This document shows positions 8,862 through 17,763 of a stretch of 32,918 nt of DNA, one piece after another. Numbering within the stretch: the first letter of the stretch is position 1; every line of letters begins with the position of its first letter. Position numbers and translations under genes: made by a program. The stretch comes from Polaribacter sp. GTDB lineage: Bacteria; Bacteroidota; Bacteroidia; Flavobacteriales; Flavobacteriaceae. The notes beneath the pieces are model-generated. The model saw only the letters and a list, made by a program, of their open reading frames with translations, did no database searches and was not told the origin of the DNA. Where the stretch lies: positions 1-32,918 of the forward strand of contig JANREL010000067.1 of the NCBI GenBank assembly GCA_030758355.1. Direction: 5' to 3'.

Positions 8862-9479
8862 ATGAAAATTGTCATTGCTGATAAAACTCATATTGGATAC
8901 GCTGAAATTATTTGCACAACTATAGAGGATGCTGCAAAAGTTCGAGGCACAGGAATTGCCAAGCGTAAACCAGAATATATTGCCACCAAAATGGAAAATG
9001 GCAATGCTGTTATAGCACTTGATGGTGATAAATTTGCCGGATTTTGCTATATTGAAAAATGGGGGCATGGAAAATTTGTCGCCAATTCAGGGTTGATAGT
9101 GCATCCTGACTATCGAGGTTTGGGATTATCAAAAAAAATCAAACAAGTTATTTTTGAGCACTCTAGAACCAAATTTCCTGATGCTAAAATATTTAGTATT
9201 ACTACCGGTTTGGCTGTAATGAAACTCAACACGAGTTTAGGTTACAAGCCTGTTACTTTCTCAGAATTGACAGACGATCCTACTTTTTGGGATGGTTGTC
9301 AAACATGTGTAAACTATGATGTTTTGACAAGAACAAACCGCAAAATGTGTTTGTGTACAGGTATGTTATACGACTCAAATAATCAATCCAAAGAAGCTCC
9401 AAAAAAAATCAAAGAAAAGGTTTTTTATAGACTTAAAAATATGAAACAAAACTTGTTCTTAAAAAAAGAAAAGAAATGA
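8862..9479 (+). CDS. GNAT-family N-acyltransferase, candidate first enzyme of arginine biosynthesis
   Basis: 205 aa; GLIVHPDYRGLGLSKKIK acyl-CoA-binding motif. First gene of the arg operon, with 4-nt ATGA overlap with argG. Confidence 0.85.
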   Translation: MKIVIADKTHIGYAEIICTTIEDAAKVRGTGIAKRKPEYIATKMENGNAVIALDGDKFAGFCYIEKWGHGKFVANSGLIVHPDYRGLGLSKKIKQVIFEHSRTKFPDAKIFSITTGLAVMKLNTSLGYKPVTFSELTDDPTFWDGCQTCVNYDVLTRTNRKMCLCTGMLYDSNNQSKEAPKKIKEKVFYRLKNMKQNLFLKKEKK

Positions 9480-10660
9480 AAAAACTAGTTATTGCGTATA
9501 GTGGCGGTTTAGACACCTCTTATTGTGCTGTAAAATTATCGAAAAAATACAAGGTCCATGCTGTCACTGTAAATACTGGTGGTTTTACTACTGAAGATAT
9601 CAAAAATATCGAAAATAATGCATACAAAATGGGTGTTTCAACCTATAAATGTATTGATGCTGTTGCTTCTTTTTATCAAAAAGTAGTAAAATATTTGGTG
9701 TATGGAAATGTATTGAAAAACAATACGTATCCATTATCTGTAAGTGCTGAACGAATCATTCAAGCCATTGAAATCATTGAATATGCCAAGAGTATCAATG
9801 CCGAATTTATCGCTCACGGAAGCACAGGAGCAGGAAATGATCAAGTGCGCTTTGACATGATTTTTCAAACGTTGGCACCACATATTTCGATCATCACTCC
9901 TATTAGAGACGAAAAATTGACAAGACAAGAAGAAATCGATTATTTAAAATCCGAAGGAATCAACATGCCTTGGGAAAAAGCAAAATATTCTGTAAACAAA
10001 GGTTTGTGGGGAACAAGTGTTGGTGGAGAAGAAACTCTTACATCCACAATGCCTTTACCTGAAAGTGCCTATCCATCTCAATTGGAAAAAGAAGGGTATC
10101 AAAAAGTAGTACTGACCTTTAATAAAGGGAATTTAGTTGCTGTAAATGGCAAAATTGATGACCCTGAAAAATGTATTGAATTACTCAATAGTTTTGCAAC
10201 AAAATATGCCATTGGTAGAGATATTCATGTGGGTGATACCATTGTTGGTATCAAAGGAAGAGTTGGTTTTGAGGCTGCAGCTGCTTTGATTACTATAAAA
10301 GCACATCATTTGTTAGAAAAACATACACTCACAAAATGGCAACTGCAGCACAAAGAATATTTGGCAAGTTTTTATGGAATGCATTTGCACGAAGGTCAAT
10401 ATTTGGATCCTGTAATGAGAAATATCGAAGCTTTTTTAGAAAGTAGCCAAAAAAATGTTTCTGGAAGTGTCTTTGTTACCTTGAGACCTTATCATTATTC
10501 ATTGGATGGCGTTTCTTCGCCACATGATTTAATGAATGCCAAATTCGGAAGTTATGGGGAGGAAAATAAAGTTTGGACAGCTGATGATGCAAAAGGGTTC
10601 ATTAAAATTTTGGGAAATCAAAACAAAATATATCAGCAAGTAAATAACGACGAATTATGA
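9476..10660 (+). CDS. argG: Argininosuccinate synthase
   Basis: 394 aa; AYSGGLDTSYCAVKL PP-loop, HGSTGAGNDQVRFD. Confidence 0.96.
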   Translation: MKKLVIAYSGGLDTSYCAVKLSKKYKVHAVTVNTGGFTTEDIKNIENNAYKMGVSTYKCIDAVASFYQKVVKYLVYGNVLKNNTYPLSVSAERIIQAIEIIEYAKSINAEFIAHGSTGAGNDQVRFDMIFQTLAPHISIITPIRDEKLTRQEEIDYLKSEGINMPWEKAKYSVNKGLWGTSVGGEETLTSTMPLPESAYPSQLEKEGYQKVVLTFNKGNLVAVNGKIDDPEKCIELLNSFATKYAIGRDIHVGDTIVGIKGRVGFEAAAALITIKAHHLLEKHTLTKWQLQHKEYLASFYGMHLHEGQYLDPVMRNIEAFLESSQKNVSGSVFVTLRPYHYSLDGVSSPHDLMNAKFGSYGEENKVWTADDAKGFIKILGNQNKIYQQVNNDEL

Positions 10661-11634
10661 TTCAAGTAGGAATTATTGGTGGTGCAGGATATACAGCTGG
10701 CGAATTGATCAGGCTGATATTGCATCATCCAAAAGCAGAAATCAACTTTGTGTATAGCACTTCTAATGCAGGAAATAAAATATATGACGTACATCAAGAT
10801 TTGTATGGAGACACTGAGTTGAAGTTTATCGATAGTATCAATTCTGAGGTTGATATCTTATTTTTATGTTTAGGTCACGGAAATTCAACGCAATTTTTAA
10901 AGGAAAATAGCTTTTCTAAAAACACTAAAATTATTGATTTAAGCAATGATTTTAGATTAGAATCTTCCAATATTATTGGTGGTAAAGCATTTGTGTACGG
11001 TTTGCCTGAATTGCAAAAAGAAGAAATAACAAAAGCAAATTATATTGCGAATCCAGGATGCTTTGCAACTGCTTTGCAACTGGCGATTTTACCTTTAGCA
11101 TCACACAAATTGTTGTTTGATGACATTCATATTCACGCTGTAACTGGCGCAACTGGCGCAGGAACTGCTGTTTCAGCAACTTCGCATTTTCCTTGGAGAG
11201 ACAATAATTTTTCGCATTACAAAGCTTTTTCTCACCAACATTTAGATGAAATCAATCAAACTGTACAAAACTTACAACCTGAATTTTCGTCAGAAATTAA
11301 TTTTATTCCCAATAGAGGAAATTTCTCAAGAGGAATTTTTGCAACCATTTATACAAAGTTTACAGGAAGCATGGATGAAGCAAAAGAAATGTATCAATCC
11401 TACTATGAAGAGGCCGCTTTTACATTTATTTCTGACAATGAATTGCATTTAAAACAAGTAGTGAATACCAATAAATGTTTATTGCATTTATCAAAAAAAA
11501 ATGATAAATTACTGATTACAAGCGTTATAGATAATTTATTAAAAGGCGCTTCTGGCCAAGCAATTCAAAACATGAACTTGATGTTTGGTTTTCATGAAAC
11601 TTTAGGACTACATAGTAAAGCCAATTATTTTTAA
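10657..11634 (+). CDS. argC: N-acyl-gamma-glutamyl-phosphate reductase
   Basis: 325 aa; GIIGGAGYTAGELIRLI, ANPGCFATALQLA, HAVTGATGAGTAVS. Confidence 0.96.
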   Translation: MIQVGIIGGAGYTAGELIRLILHHPKAEINFVYSTSNAGNKIYDVHQDLYGDTELKFIDSINSEVDILFLCLGHGNSTQFLKENSFSKNTKIIDLSNDFRLESSNIIGGKAFVYGLPELQKEEITKANYIANPGCFATALQLAILPLASHKLLFDDIHIHAVTGATGAGTAVSATSHFPWRDNNFSHYKAFSHQHLDEINQTVQNLQPEFSSEINFIPNRGNFSRGIFATIYTKFTGSMDEAKEMYQSYYEEAAFTFISDNELHLKQVVNTNKCLLHLSKKNDKLLITSVIDNLLKGASGQAIQNMNLMFGFHETLGLHSKANYF

Positions 11635-11645
11635 AAAAAACACCC

Positions 11646-12446
11646 ATGAAAATTGCAATCATAGGCACTGGAAATTTAGGGAAATCAATCGCAAAAGGAT
11701 TGATTATCAATAATGCCATCACTTCTTTATATCTTACCAAAAGAAATTTAGATTCAATCTCAGAATTTGAAGGATACAAGAATGTTTTTTTGACAACGAA
11801 TAATACAGAGGCAATTCAACAGTCTGATATTCTTATTTTTGCTGTGCAACCTGCTCATTTTGATAAAATTCTAAAAGAAATAAAACCATTTCTAACTAGT
11901 AAACATGTTCTTATTTCAACAATTACAGGATTCAGTATCCGAAGAGTTGAAGAAATTATTGGAAATGAAACATTTATCATTCGAGCGATGCCAAATACTG
12001 CCATTGCTGTTGGTAAATCCATGACTTGTTTGTGTAGTAACGAAATAGGAAAACAGCGAATTAAAATTGCCGAAGCTATTTTCAATAGATTAGGGCATTC
12101 TATGACAATTCCTGAAGCTCAAATGCAAGCTGCAACAGTGGTATGTGCGAGCGGAATTGCTTTTTGGATGCGACTGATTAGGGCAACCACACAAGCAGCT
12201 ATTCAGCTAGGTTTTGATGCCAAAGAAGCACAAGAATTAGCCATGTTTACCTGTGATGGTGCTGCCAATTTATTAATTTCAAATGGCAATCACCCAGAAG
12301 AAGAAATTGACAAAGTAACTACTCCAAAAGGGTGTACTATAGAAGGTTTGAATGAAATGGAACACAAAGGATTGAGCTCGTCTTTGATTCATGGAATGGT
12401 CGCTTCGTTCAATAAAATTAACATTATAAAAAAAGAACAACTATGA
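11646..12446 (+). CDS. proC: Pyrroline-5-carboxylate reductase
   Basis: 266 aa; Rossmann IIGTGNLGKSIAKGL, RAMPNTAIAVGKSMTCL, TPKGCTIEGL. Confidence 0.94.
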   Translation: MKIAIIGTGNLGKSIAKGLIINNAITSLYLTKRNLDSISEFEGYKNVFLTTNNTEAIQQSDILIFAVQPAHFDKILKEIKPFLTSKHVLISTITGFSIRRVEEIIGNETFIIRAMPNTAIAVGKSMTCLCSNEIGKQRIKIAEAIFNRLGHSMTIPEAQMQAATVVCASGIAFWMRLIRATTQAAIQLGFDAKEAQELAMFTCDGAANLLISNGNHPEEEIDKVTTPKGCTIEGLNEMEHKGLSSSLIHGMVASFNKINIIKKEQL

Positions 12447-13570
12447 GTTTGTTTAATGTATATCCTCTGTTTGATATCACTCCTGTAAAGGCAACAGATG
12501 TTTATGTCTATGATGACAAAGGAGTTGAATATTTAGATTTATATGGTGGTCATGCTGTGATTTCTATTGGGCATTCACATCCAAAATATGTAGAAGCCAT
12601 TAGTAATCAGGTTGCGAATTTGGGTTTTTATAGCAACTCTATTCAAAATCCTTTGCAACAAGCCCTCTCAGAAAAATTAGGACAACTTTCTTGTTGTATT
12701 GATTACGATTTATTTATGTGTAATTCTGGTGCTGAAGCCAATGAAAATGCCCTAAAATTAGCCTCATTTCATACCAATAAGAAAAAAATTATTGCCTTTA
12801 AAAACAGTTTTCATGGACGAACTTCAGCAGCTGTTGTGGCGACTGATGATGCTAAAATTATTGCGCCATTGAATGCACAACAAGAAGTTGAAATTTTGCC
12901 TTTGGGTGATTTAGTTGCATTAGAAAATGCATTGCAAAAAAACGATGTGTGTGCTGTAATTGTTGAATGTATCCAAGGAGTTGGAGGTTTAGACGAGAGT
13001 ACCACTGAATTTTATGAGGGAATTGACTCACTTTGTAAAAAGTACGGTGCGTGTTTTATTGCTGATGAAGTACAATCTGGTTATGGAAGAACAGGCAATT
13101 TTTTCGCTTATCAAAAATACAAGGTAACGCCTGATATTATTTCCATAGCAAAAGGAATGGGAAATGGATTTCCGGTTGGAGGCATTTTAATTCATCAATC
13201 CATCAAAGCTTCTTTTGGATTATTGGGAACTACTTTTGGCGGAAATCATTTGGCTTGTGCTGCGGCATTAACAGTTTTAAATGTGATTGAAGAGGAAAAA
13301 TTGATGGAAAATGCAAAAAATATGTCGCAATATTTCATCGAAAAAGCGCAAGAAATTGCACAAGTAAAAAGAATCAAAGGACGTGGATTGATGTTGGGAT
13401 TAGAATTTGATTTTCCAATCGCTGAACTTCGAAAAAAATTAATCAATACACATCATATTTTTACTGGGAATGCTAAAAATCAATATGTTATACGGATTTT
13501 ACCACCTTTAACCATCCAAAAAAATCATATTGATATTTTTATGAATGCCCTAAAAAGTGAATTATCATGA
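12443..13570 (+). CDS. argD: N-acylornithine aminotransferase
   Basis: 375 aa; class-III aminotransferase NSGAEANENALKLA, FIADEVQSGYGRTG, SIAKGMGNGFPVGG. Confidence 0.95.
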   Translation: MSLFNVYPLFDITPVKATDVYVYDDKGVEYLDLYGGHAVISIGHSHPKYVEAISNQVANLGFYSNSIQNPLQQALSEKLGQLSCCIDYDLFMCNSGAEANENALKLASFHTNKKKIIAFKNSFHGRTSAAVVATDDAKIIAPLNAQQEVEILPLGDLVALENALQKNDVCAVIVECIQGVGGLDESTTEFYEGIDSLCKKYGACFIADEVQSGYGRTGNFFAYQKYKVTPDIISIAKGMGNGFPVGGILIHQSIKASFGLLGTTFGGNHLACAAALTVLNVIEEEKLMENAKNMSQYFIEKAQEIAQVKRIKGRGLMLGLEFDFPIAELRKKLINTHHIFTGNAKNQYVIRILPPLTIQKNHIDIFMNALKSELS

Positions 13571-14520
13571 AAAACTATATCTCTATTCAAGACATTACTG
13601 ATATCTATTCTTGGATTAAAGAAGCCAAAAAAATTAAGGAAAACCCTCTAAAAAATAAAAAATTAGGCAAGAACAAAACTTTGGGTTTGTTGTTTTTCAA
13701 TCCGAGTTTACGGACACGTTTGAGTACACAAAAAGCAGCCTTAAATTTAGGAATGAATACGATTGTTATGAACGTTTCTGAGGATGCTTGGGGCATTGAA
13801 TTCGAAAATGGAACCATCATGAATGGCACAACTGCTGAACATATAAAAGAAGCTGCTGCTGTGGTTTCTCAATATTGTGATGTGATTGCTGTAAGAGCTT
13901 TTCCAACGTTAAAAGACAAAGAAAAAGATGAACGTGAACAGGTTTTAAATGCCTTTATAAAATACGCTTCTGTACCAATTGTGAATATGGAAAGTGCTAC
14001 AAGTCATCCTTTACAAGGTTTGACTGATGCAATTACTATTGCCGAAAATTCGAGCAAAAAAAGACCAAAAGTGGTTTTATCTTGGGCTCCACATGTTAAA
14101 GCGTTGCCTCATGCAGTTGCGAACAGTTTTGTAGAAGCCATGCAAAAAATGGACGTAGAATTTGTAATTACCAATCCTGAAGGATATAATTTAAATTCTG
14201 AAATCACGAAAAATATTCCGATAATTCACGATCAAAAAGTAGCTCTTGAAAATGCCGATTTTGTATATGCAAAAAATTGGAGTTCATATGATTCTTATGG
14301 ACAAATTTTAAAAACAGATTTAGATTGGATGGTAACCGAAAATAACATTGGAGAGGCTAAATTCATGCATTGTTTGCCAGTTCGCAGAAATGTAGTTGTT
14401 GAAGATGCGGTCTTAGATTCTGAAAATTCTTTGGTGATTCAACAAGCTAATAATAGAACATTTGCAGCGCAATTGGTGTTAAAGAAAATATTAGAAATGC
14501 AAATACAGCAGGGGCTTTAA
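13567..14520 (+). CDS. argF': N-acyl (acetyl/succinyl)-L-ornithine carbamoyltransferase
   Basis: 317 aa; FFNPSLRTRLS, NMESATSHPLQGLTD, and HCLPVRRN typical of AOTCase/SOTCase rather than ordinary OTCase. Confidence 0.93.
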   Translation: MKNYISIQDITDIYSWIKEAKKIKENPLKNKKLGKNKTLGLLFFNPSLRTRLSTQKAALNLGMNTIVMNVSEDAWGIEFENGTIMNGTTAEHIKEAAAVVSQYCDVIAVRAFPTLKDKEKDEREQVLNAFIKYASVPIVNMESATSHPLQGLTDAITIAENSSKKRPKVVLSWAPHVKALPHAVANSFVEAMQKMDVEFVITNPEGYNLNSEITKNIPIIHDQKVALENADFVYAKNWSSYDSYGQILKTDLDWMVTENNIGEAKFMHCLPVRRNVVVEDAVLDSENSLVIQQANNRTFAAQLVLKKILEMQIQQGL

Positions 14521-14544
14521 ACCCATTGTCAAAAAAGAGGAAAA

Positions 14545-15321
14545 ATGGAAAAACTATCAATCATCAAAATCGGTGGAAATATCATTGAAGATGAATCTTC
14601 TTTGCACGAATTTTTGAAACTTTTTTCAAACCTCACTGGAAAGAAAATTTTGGTTCATGGTGGAGGAAAAAAAGCCACACAAATGGCTGCGAAATTAGGA
14701 ATAGCATCCACAATGGTGAATGGTAGAAGAATTACTGATGCCGCTACTTTAAAGGTCATTACCATGGTGTATGGTGGTTTAGTAAACAAAAATATAATAG
14801 CTAAACTGCAATCATTGGGTATAAATGCAATCGGTTTGTCTGGAGCAGATGGAAATACTATTTTGTCTTCAAAAAGACCTGTAAAAGAGATTGATTATGG
14901 TTTTGTAGGTGATGTAAAAAATGTTGATAACCAAGCTATTGAGGTGTTGATAAATCATGATTTTACGCCTGTATTTTGCGCTATTACACATGATGGGAAT
15001 GGACAATTATTAAACACAAATGCAGATACTATTACCAGTCAAATAGCGGTTTCAATGAGTAAAAATTACGAAACAAGTATTTATTATTGCTTTGAATTGA
15101 ATGGAGTACTCGAGGATATAAATGATAAAAATTCAGTCATCAAACACATCAATTCCAAAAGTTATTCAACATTATTATCAGATGGAATTATTGCAGATGG
15201 CATGTTGCCAAAGCTCGAAAATTGTTTCAATGCCCTAAAAAATGGTGTTCGTGCTGTTTTTATGGGGAATACCACTATCTTGACAAAAGAAAACGAAAAT
15301 TACACTAAAATAATGCTATAA
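14545..15321 (+). CDS. argB: N-acylglutamate kinase
   Basis: 258 aa; IIKIGGNIIED, LVHGGGKKATQMAAKLG, TNADTITSQIA, DGIIADGMLPKLENC. Confidence 0.95.
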   Translation: MEKLSIIKIGGNIIEDESSLHEFLKLFSNLTGKKILVHGGGKKATQMAAKLGIASTMVNGRRITDAATLKVITMVYGGLVNKNIIAKLQSLGINAIGLSGADGNTILSSKRPVKEIDYGFVGDVKNVDNQAIEVLINHDFTPVFCAITHDGNGQLLNTNADTITSQIAVSMSKNYETSIYYCFELNGVLEDINDKNSVIKHINSKSYSTLLSDGIIADGMLPKLENCFNALKNGVRAVFMGNTTILTKENENYTKIML

Positions 15322-16389
15322 ATGGAACTCAACAAACTTACAATCGAAGCTATTGCGCTTTTAAAAAAGTTGATTGAAACTCCGTCTTTTTCATCCGAAG
15401 AAGACAAAACTGCTCTTTTGATTGAAAATTGGTTTAAAGATCATCAAATTCCGTTTCAAAGAGACAGAAATAATATATGGGCTGTGAATAAATATTTTGA
15501 TAAGAGCAAACCAACTTTATTGCTAAACTCCCATCATGATACTGTAAAACCAAACTCTGCCTACACCAAAAATCCATTTGAAGCGATTGTTGAAAACGGA
15601 AAATTGTATGGTTTGGGGAGCAATGATGCGGGAGGTTGTTTGGTTTCCTTGATGGCAACTTTCACATATTTTTTTCATCAAGAAAATCTAAAATACAATC
15701 TTGTCATGGTGGCTTCTGCAGAAGAAGAAAGTAGTGGAGAATTTGGATTGAACAGCATGTTATCCATCATTCCAAAAATTGATGTTGCCATTGTTGGCGA
15801 ACCAACATTGATGAATTTGGCCATTGCTGAAAAAGGTCTGGTGGTTTTTGATGCAGTCGTAGAGGGCATTGCAAGTCATGCTGCACACCCAAATAATGAC
15901 AATCCGATTTACAAAATGATTGATGTGTTGCGATGGTTTCGTGATTTTACTTTCGATAAAACTTCGGAAACTTTGGGCGATGTGAAAATGACCGTTACCC
16001 AAATCAATGCAGGAAAACAGCACAATGTGGTTCCTGCACATGTAGATTTGGTAATTGATGTTCGCGTAAATGATTCTTATTCTAATCAAGAAATTGCGCA
16101 AATTTTACAAGAAAATGCACCATGTTCTAAAATAATTCCAAGAAGTTTGCGACTCAACTCCTCCTCCATTTCTAGCGAACACGAATTGGTAAAAGCTGGA
16201 ATTTCGATTGGTAGAAAAACTTATGGTTCACCAACATTATCAGATCAATCTGTGTTGAGTTGCCAATCATTGAAGTTAGGCCCAGGAGACAGCACCCGTT
16301 CACATTCTGCTGATGAATTTATTTACATTGCTGAAATTGAAGAGGGAATTGCTATTTATGTGGAATTATTGAATCGTGTAATTATATAA
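15322..16389 (+). CDS. argE: M20 deacylase of the ArgE/DapE family (likely N-acylcitrulline deacylase)
   Basis: 355 aa; LLNSHHDTVKP, GSNDAGG, ASAEEESSGEFG, VGEPT. Confidence 0.92.
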   Translation: MELNKLTIEAIALLKKLIETPSFSSEEDKTALLIENWFKDHQIPFQRDRNNIWAVNKYFDKSKPTLLLNSHHDTVKPNSAYTKNPFEAIVENGKLYGLGSNDAGGCLVSLMATFTYFFHQENLKYNLVMVASAEEESSGEFGLNSMLSIIPKIDVAIVGEPTLMNLAIAEKGLVVFDAVVEGIASHAAHPNNDNPIYKMIDVLRWFRDFTFDKTSETLGDVKMTVTQINAGKQHNVVPAHVDLVIDVRVNDSYSNQEIAQILQENAPCSKIIPRSLRLNSSSISSEHELVKAGISIGRKTYGSPTLSDQSVLSCQSLKLGPGDSTRSHSADEFIYIAEIEEGIAIYVELLNRVII

Positions 16390-16396
16390 GCAAATA

Positions 16397-16470
16397 TCTC
16401 CTCGAGCGCAGTCGAGAGGTTTTTTTTAAAAGTAGTACATTAATTTAGGTCTCGACTGCGCTCGAGCAGA
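16397..16470. repeat. Long inverted repeat between argE and argH (intergenic hairpin element)
   Basis: CTCGAGCGCAGTCGAGA (16401-16417) / TCTCGACTGCGCTCGAG (16450-16466), perfect 17 bp, extended by 3 bp (TCT 16397-16399 / AGA 16468-16470) after one mismatch; 32-nt loop. T8 run (16420-16427) follows the left arm. Confidence 0.9.
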
Positions 16471-16485
16471 CAAACCAAGAAAAAA

Positions 16486-17763
16486 ATGAAACTTTGGGAT
16501 AAAGGATTTTCAATCGATAAAAAAATAGAACTTTTTACAGTTGGTAATGACCGTGAAATTGATATACACATTGCAAAATACGATGTAATTGCTTCGTTAG
16601 CTCATGCTAAAATGCTACATTCTATTAAACTGATTACCGAAAACGAATTGAAAGAGTTGGAAATTGGTTTGCAAAATATTGCCAAAGATATTGAAAATGG
16701 AACCTTTATCATTGAAGATTCCTTTGAAGATGTACACTCTAAAATTGAGTGGGAATTGACTCAAAAATTTGGGGAAGTTGGTAAAAAAATTCACACTGCA
16801 CGTTCTAGAAACGACCAAGTTTTAGTGGCTTTACAATTGTATTATAAAGAAAACTTGAATGAAGTAAATCAAAAAGTAAAAGTTCTTTTTGACACTTTAT
16901 TGCAACTAGCAGAAACTCACAAAAATCAATTTTTACCTGGTTATACACATTTACAAGTTGCCATGCCATCTTCTTTTGGACTGTGGTTTTCAGCCTATGC
17001 AGAATTGCTAATTGATGACGTTTATTTACTACATGCCGTTTCAAAAATTGTAGATCAAAATCCCCTGGGATCTGCTGCTGGATATGGAAGTTCGTTTCCT
17101 ATTGACAGAGAATTTACCACCAAAGAAATGAATTTCAGTACGTTAAAATTTAATGTGGTTGCAGCACAGATGAGTAGAGGAAAAAGCGAGCGTTCCATTG
17201 CTGCTGCTTTGGGTGGTTTATCCAATACTTTAGCACGTTTTTCTATGGATATTTGTTTGTATATGAGTCAGAATTTTGGTTTTATTTCTTTTCCTGACGA
17301 ATTGACTACTGGTAGTAGCATTATGCCACATAAAAAAAATCCTGATGTGTTTGAATTGATTCGTGGAAAATGCAATAAAATTCAGGCATTACAAACAGAA
17401 ATGATTCTTATTACCAATAATTTACCTTCTGGTTATCACAGAGATTTTCAGTTATTGAAAGAAAACATGATCAATGCTTTTGAAGATGTAAAAAATATCT
17501 TAGACATTTTCAACTTTGCCATTCAACAAATTATTGTGAAAGAAATTGATTTGAATGATGAGAAATACCACTATTTATTTACCGTTGATAGCATCAATAA
17601 TTTAGTTACTGAAGGGATGAGTTTTAGAGAAGCCTATCAAAAAATTGGTGGAGAAGTACAATCAGGTATTTACAAAGCTACTTTAGGTAAAAAACATACC
17701 CATATTGGAAGTATTCACAATTTAGGATTGGAAAAAATTCGAAAAAAGTTTCCCAGAGATTAA
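16486..17763 (+). CDS. argH: Argininosuccinate lyase
   Basis: 425 aa; HSKIEWELTQ, HTARSRNDQV, GYTHLQVAMPSSFG, TGSSIMPHKKNPDVFELIRGK. Confidence 0.96.
   Translation: MKLWDKGFSIDKKIELFTVGNDREIDIHIAKYDVIASLAHAKMLHSIKLITENELKELEIGLQNIAKDIENGTFIIEDSFEDVHSKIEWELTQKFGEVGKKIHTARSRNDQVLVALQLYYKENLNEVNQKVKVLFDTLLQLAETHKNQFLPGYTHLQVAMPSSFGLWFSAYAELLIDDVYLLHAVSKIVDQNPLGSAAGYGSSFPIDREFTTKEMNFSTLKFNVVAAQMSRGKSERSIAAALGGLSNTLARFSMDICLYMSQNFGFISFPDELTTGSSIMPHKKNPDVFELIRGKCNKIQALQTEMILITNNLPSGYHRDFQLLKENMINAFEDVKNILDIFNFAIQQIIVKEIDLNDEKYHYLFTVDSINNLVTEGMSFREAYQKIGGEVQSGIYKATLGKKHTHIGSIHNLGLEKIRKKFPRD

Noticed and set aside
15434-16101. Minus-strand ORFs opposite argE (74, 63 and 113 aa)
   Set aside because: Antisense to an intact argE with clear motifs; no independent support.
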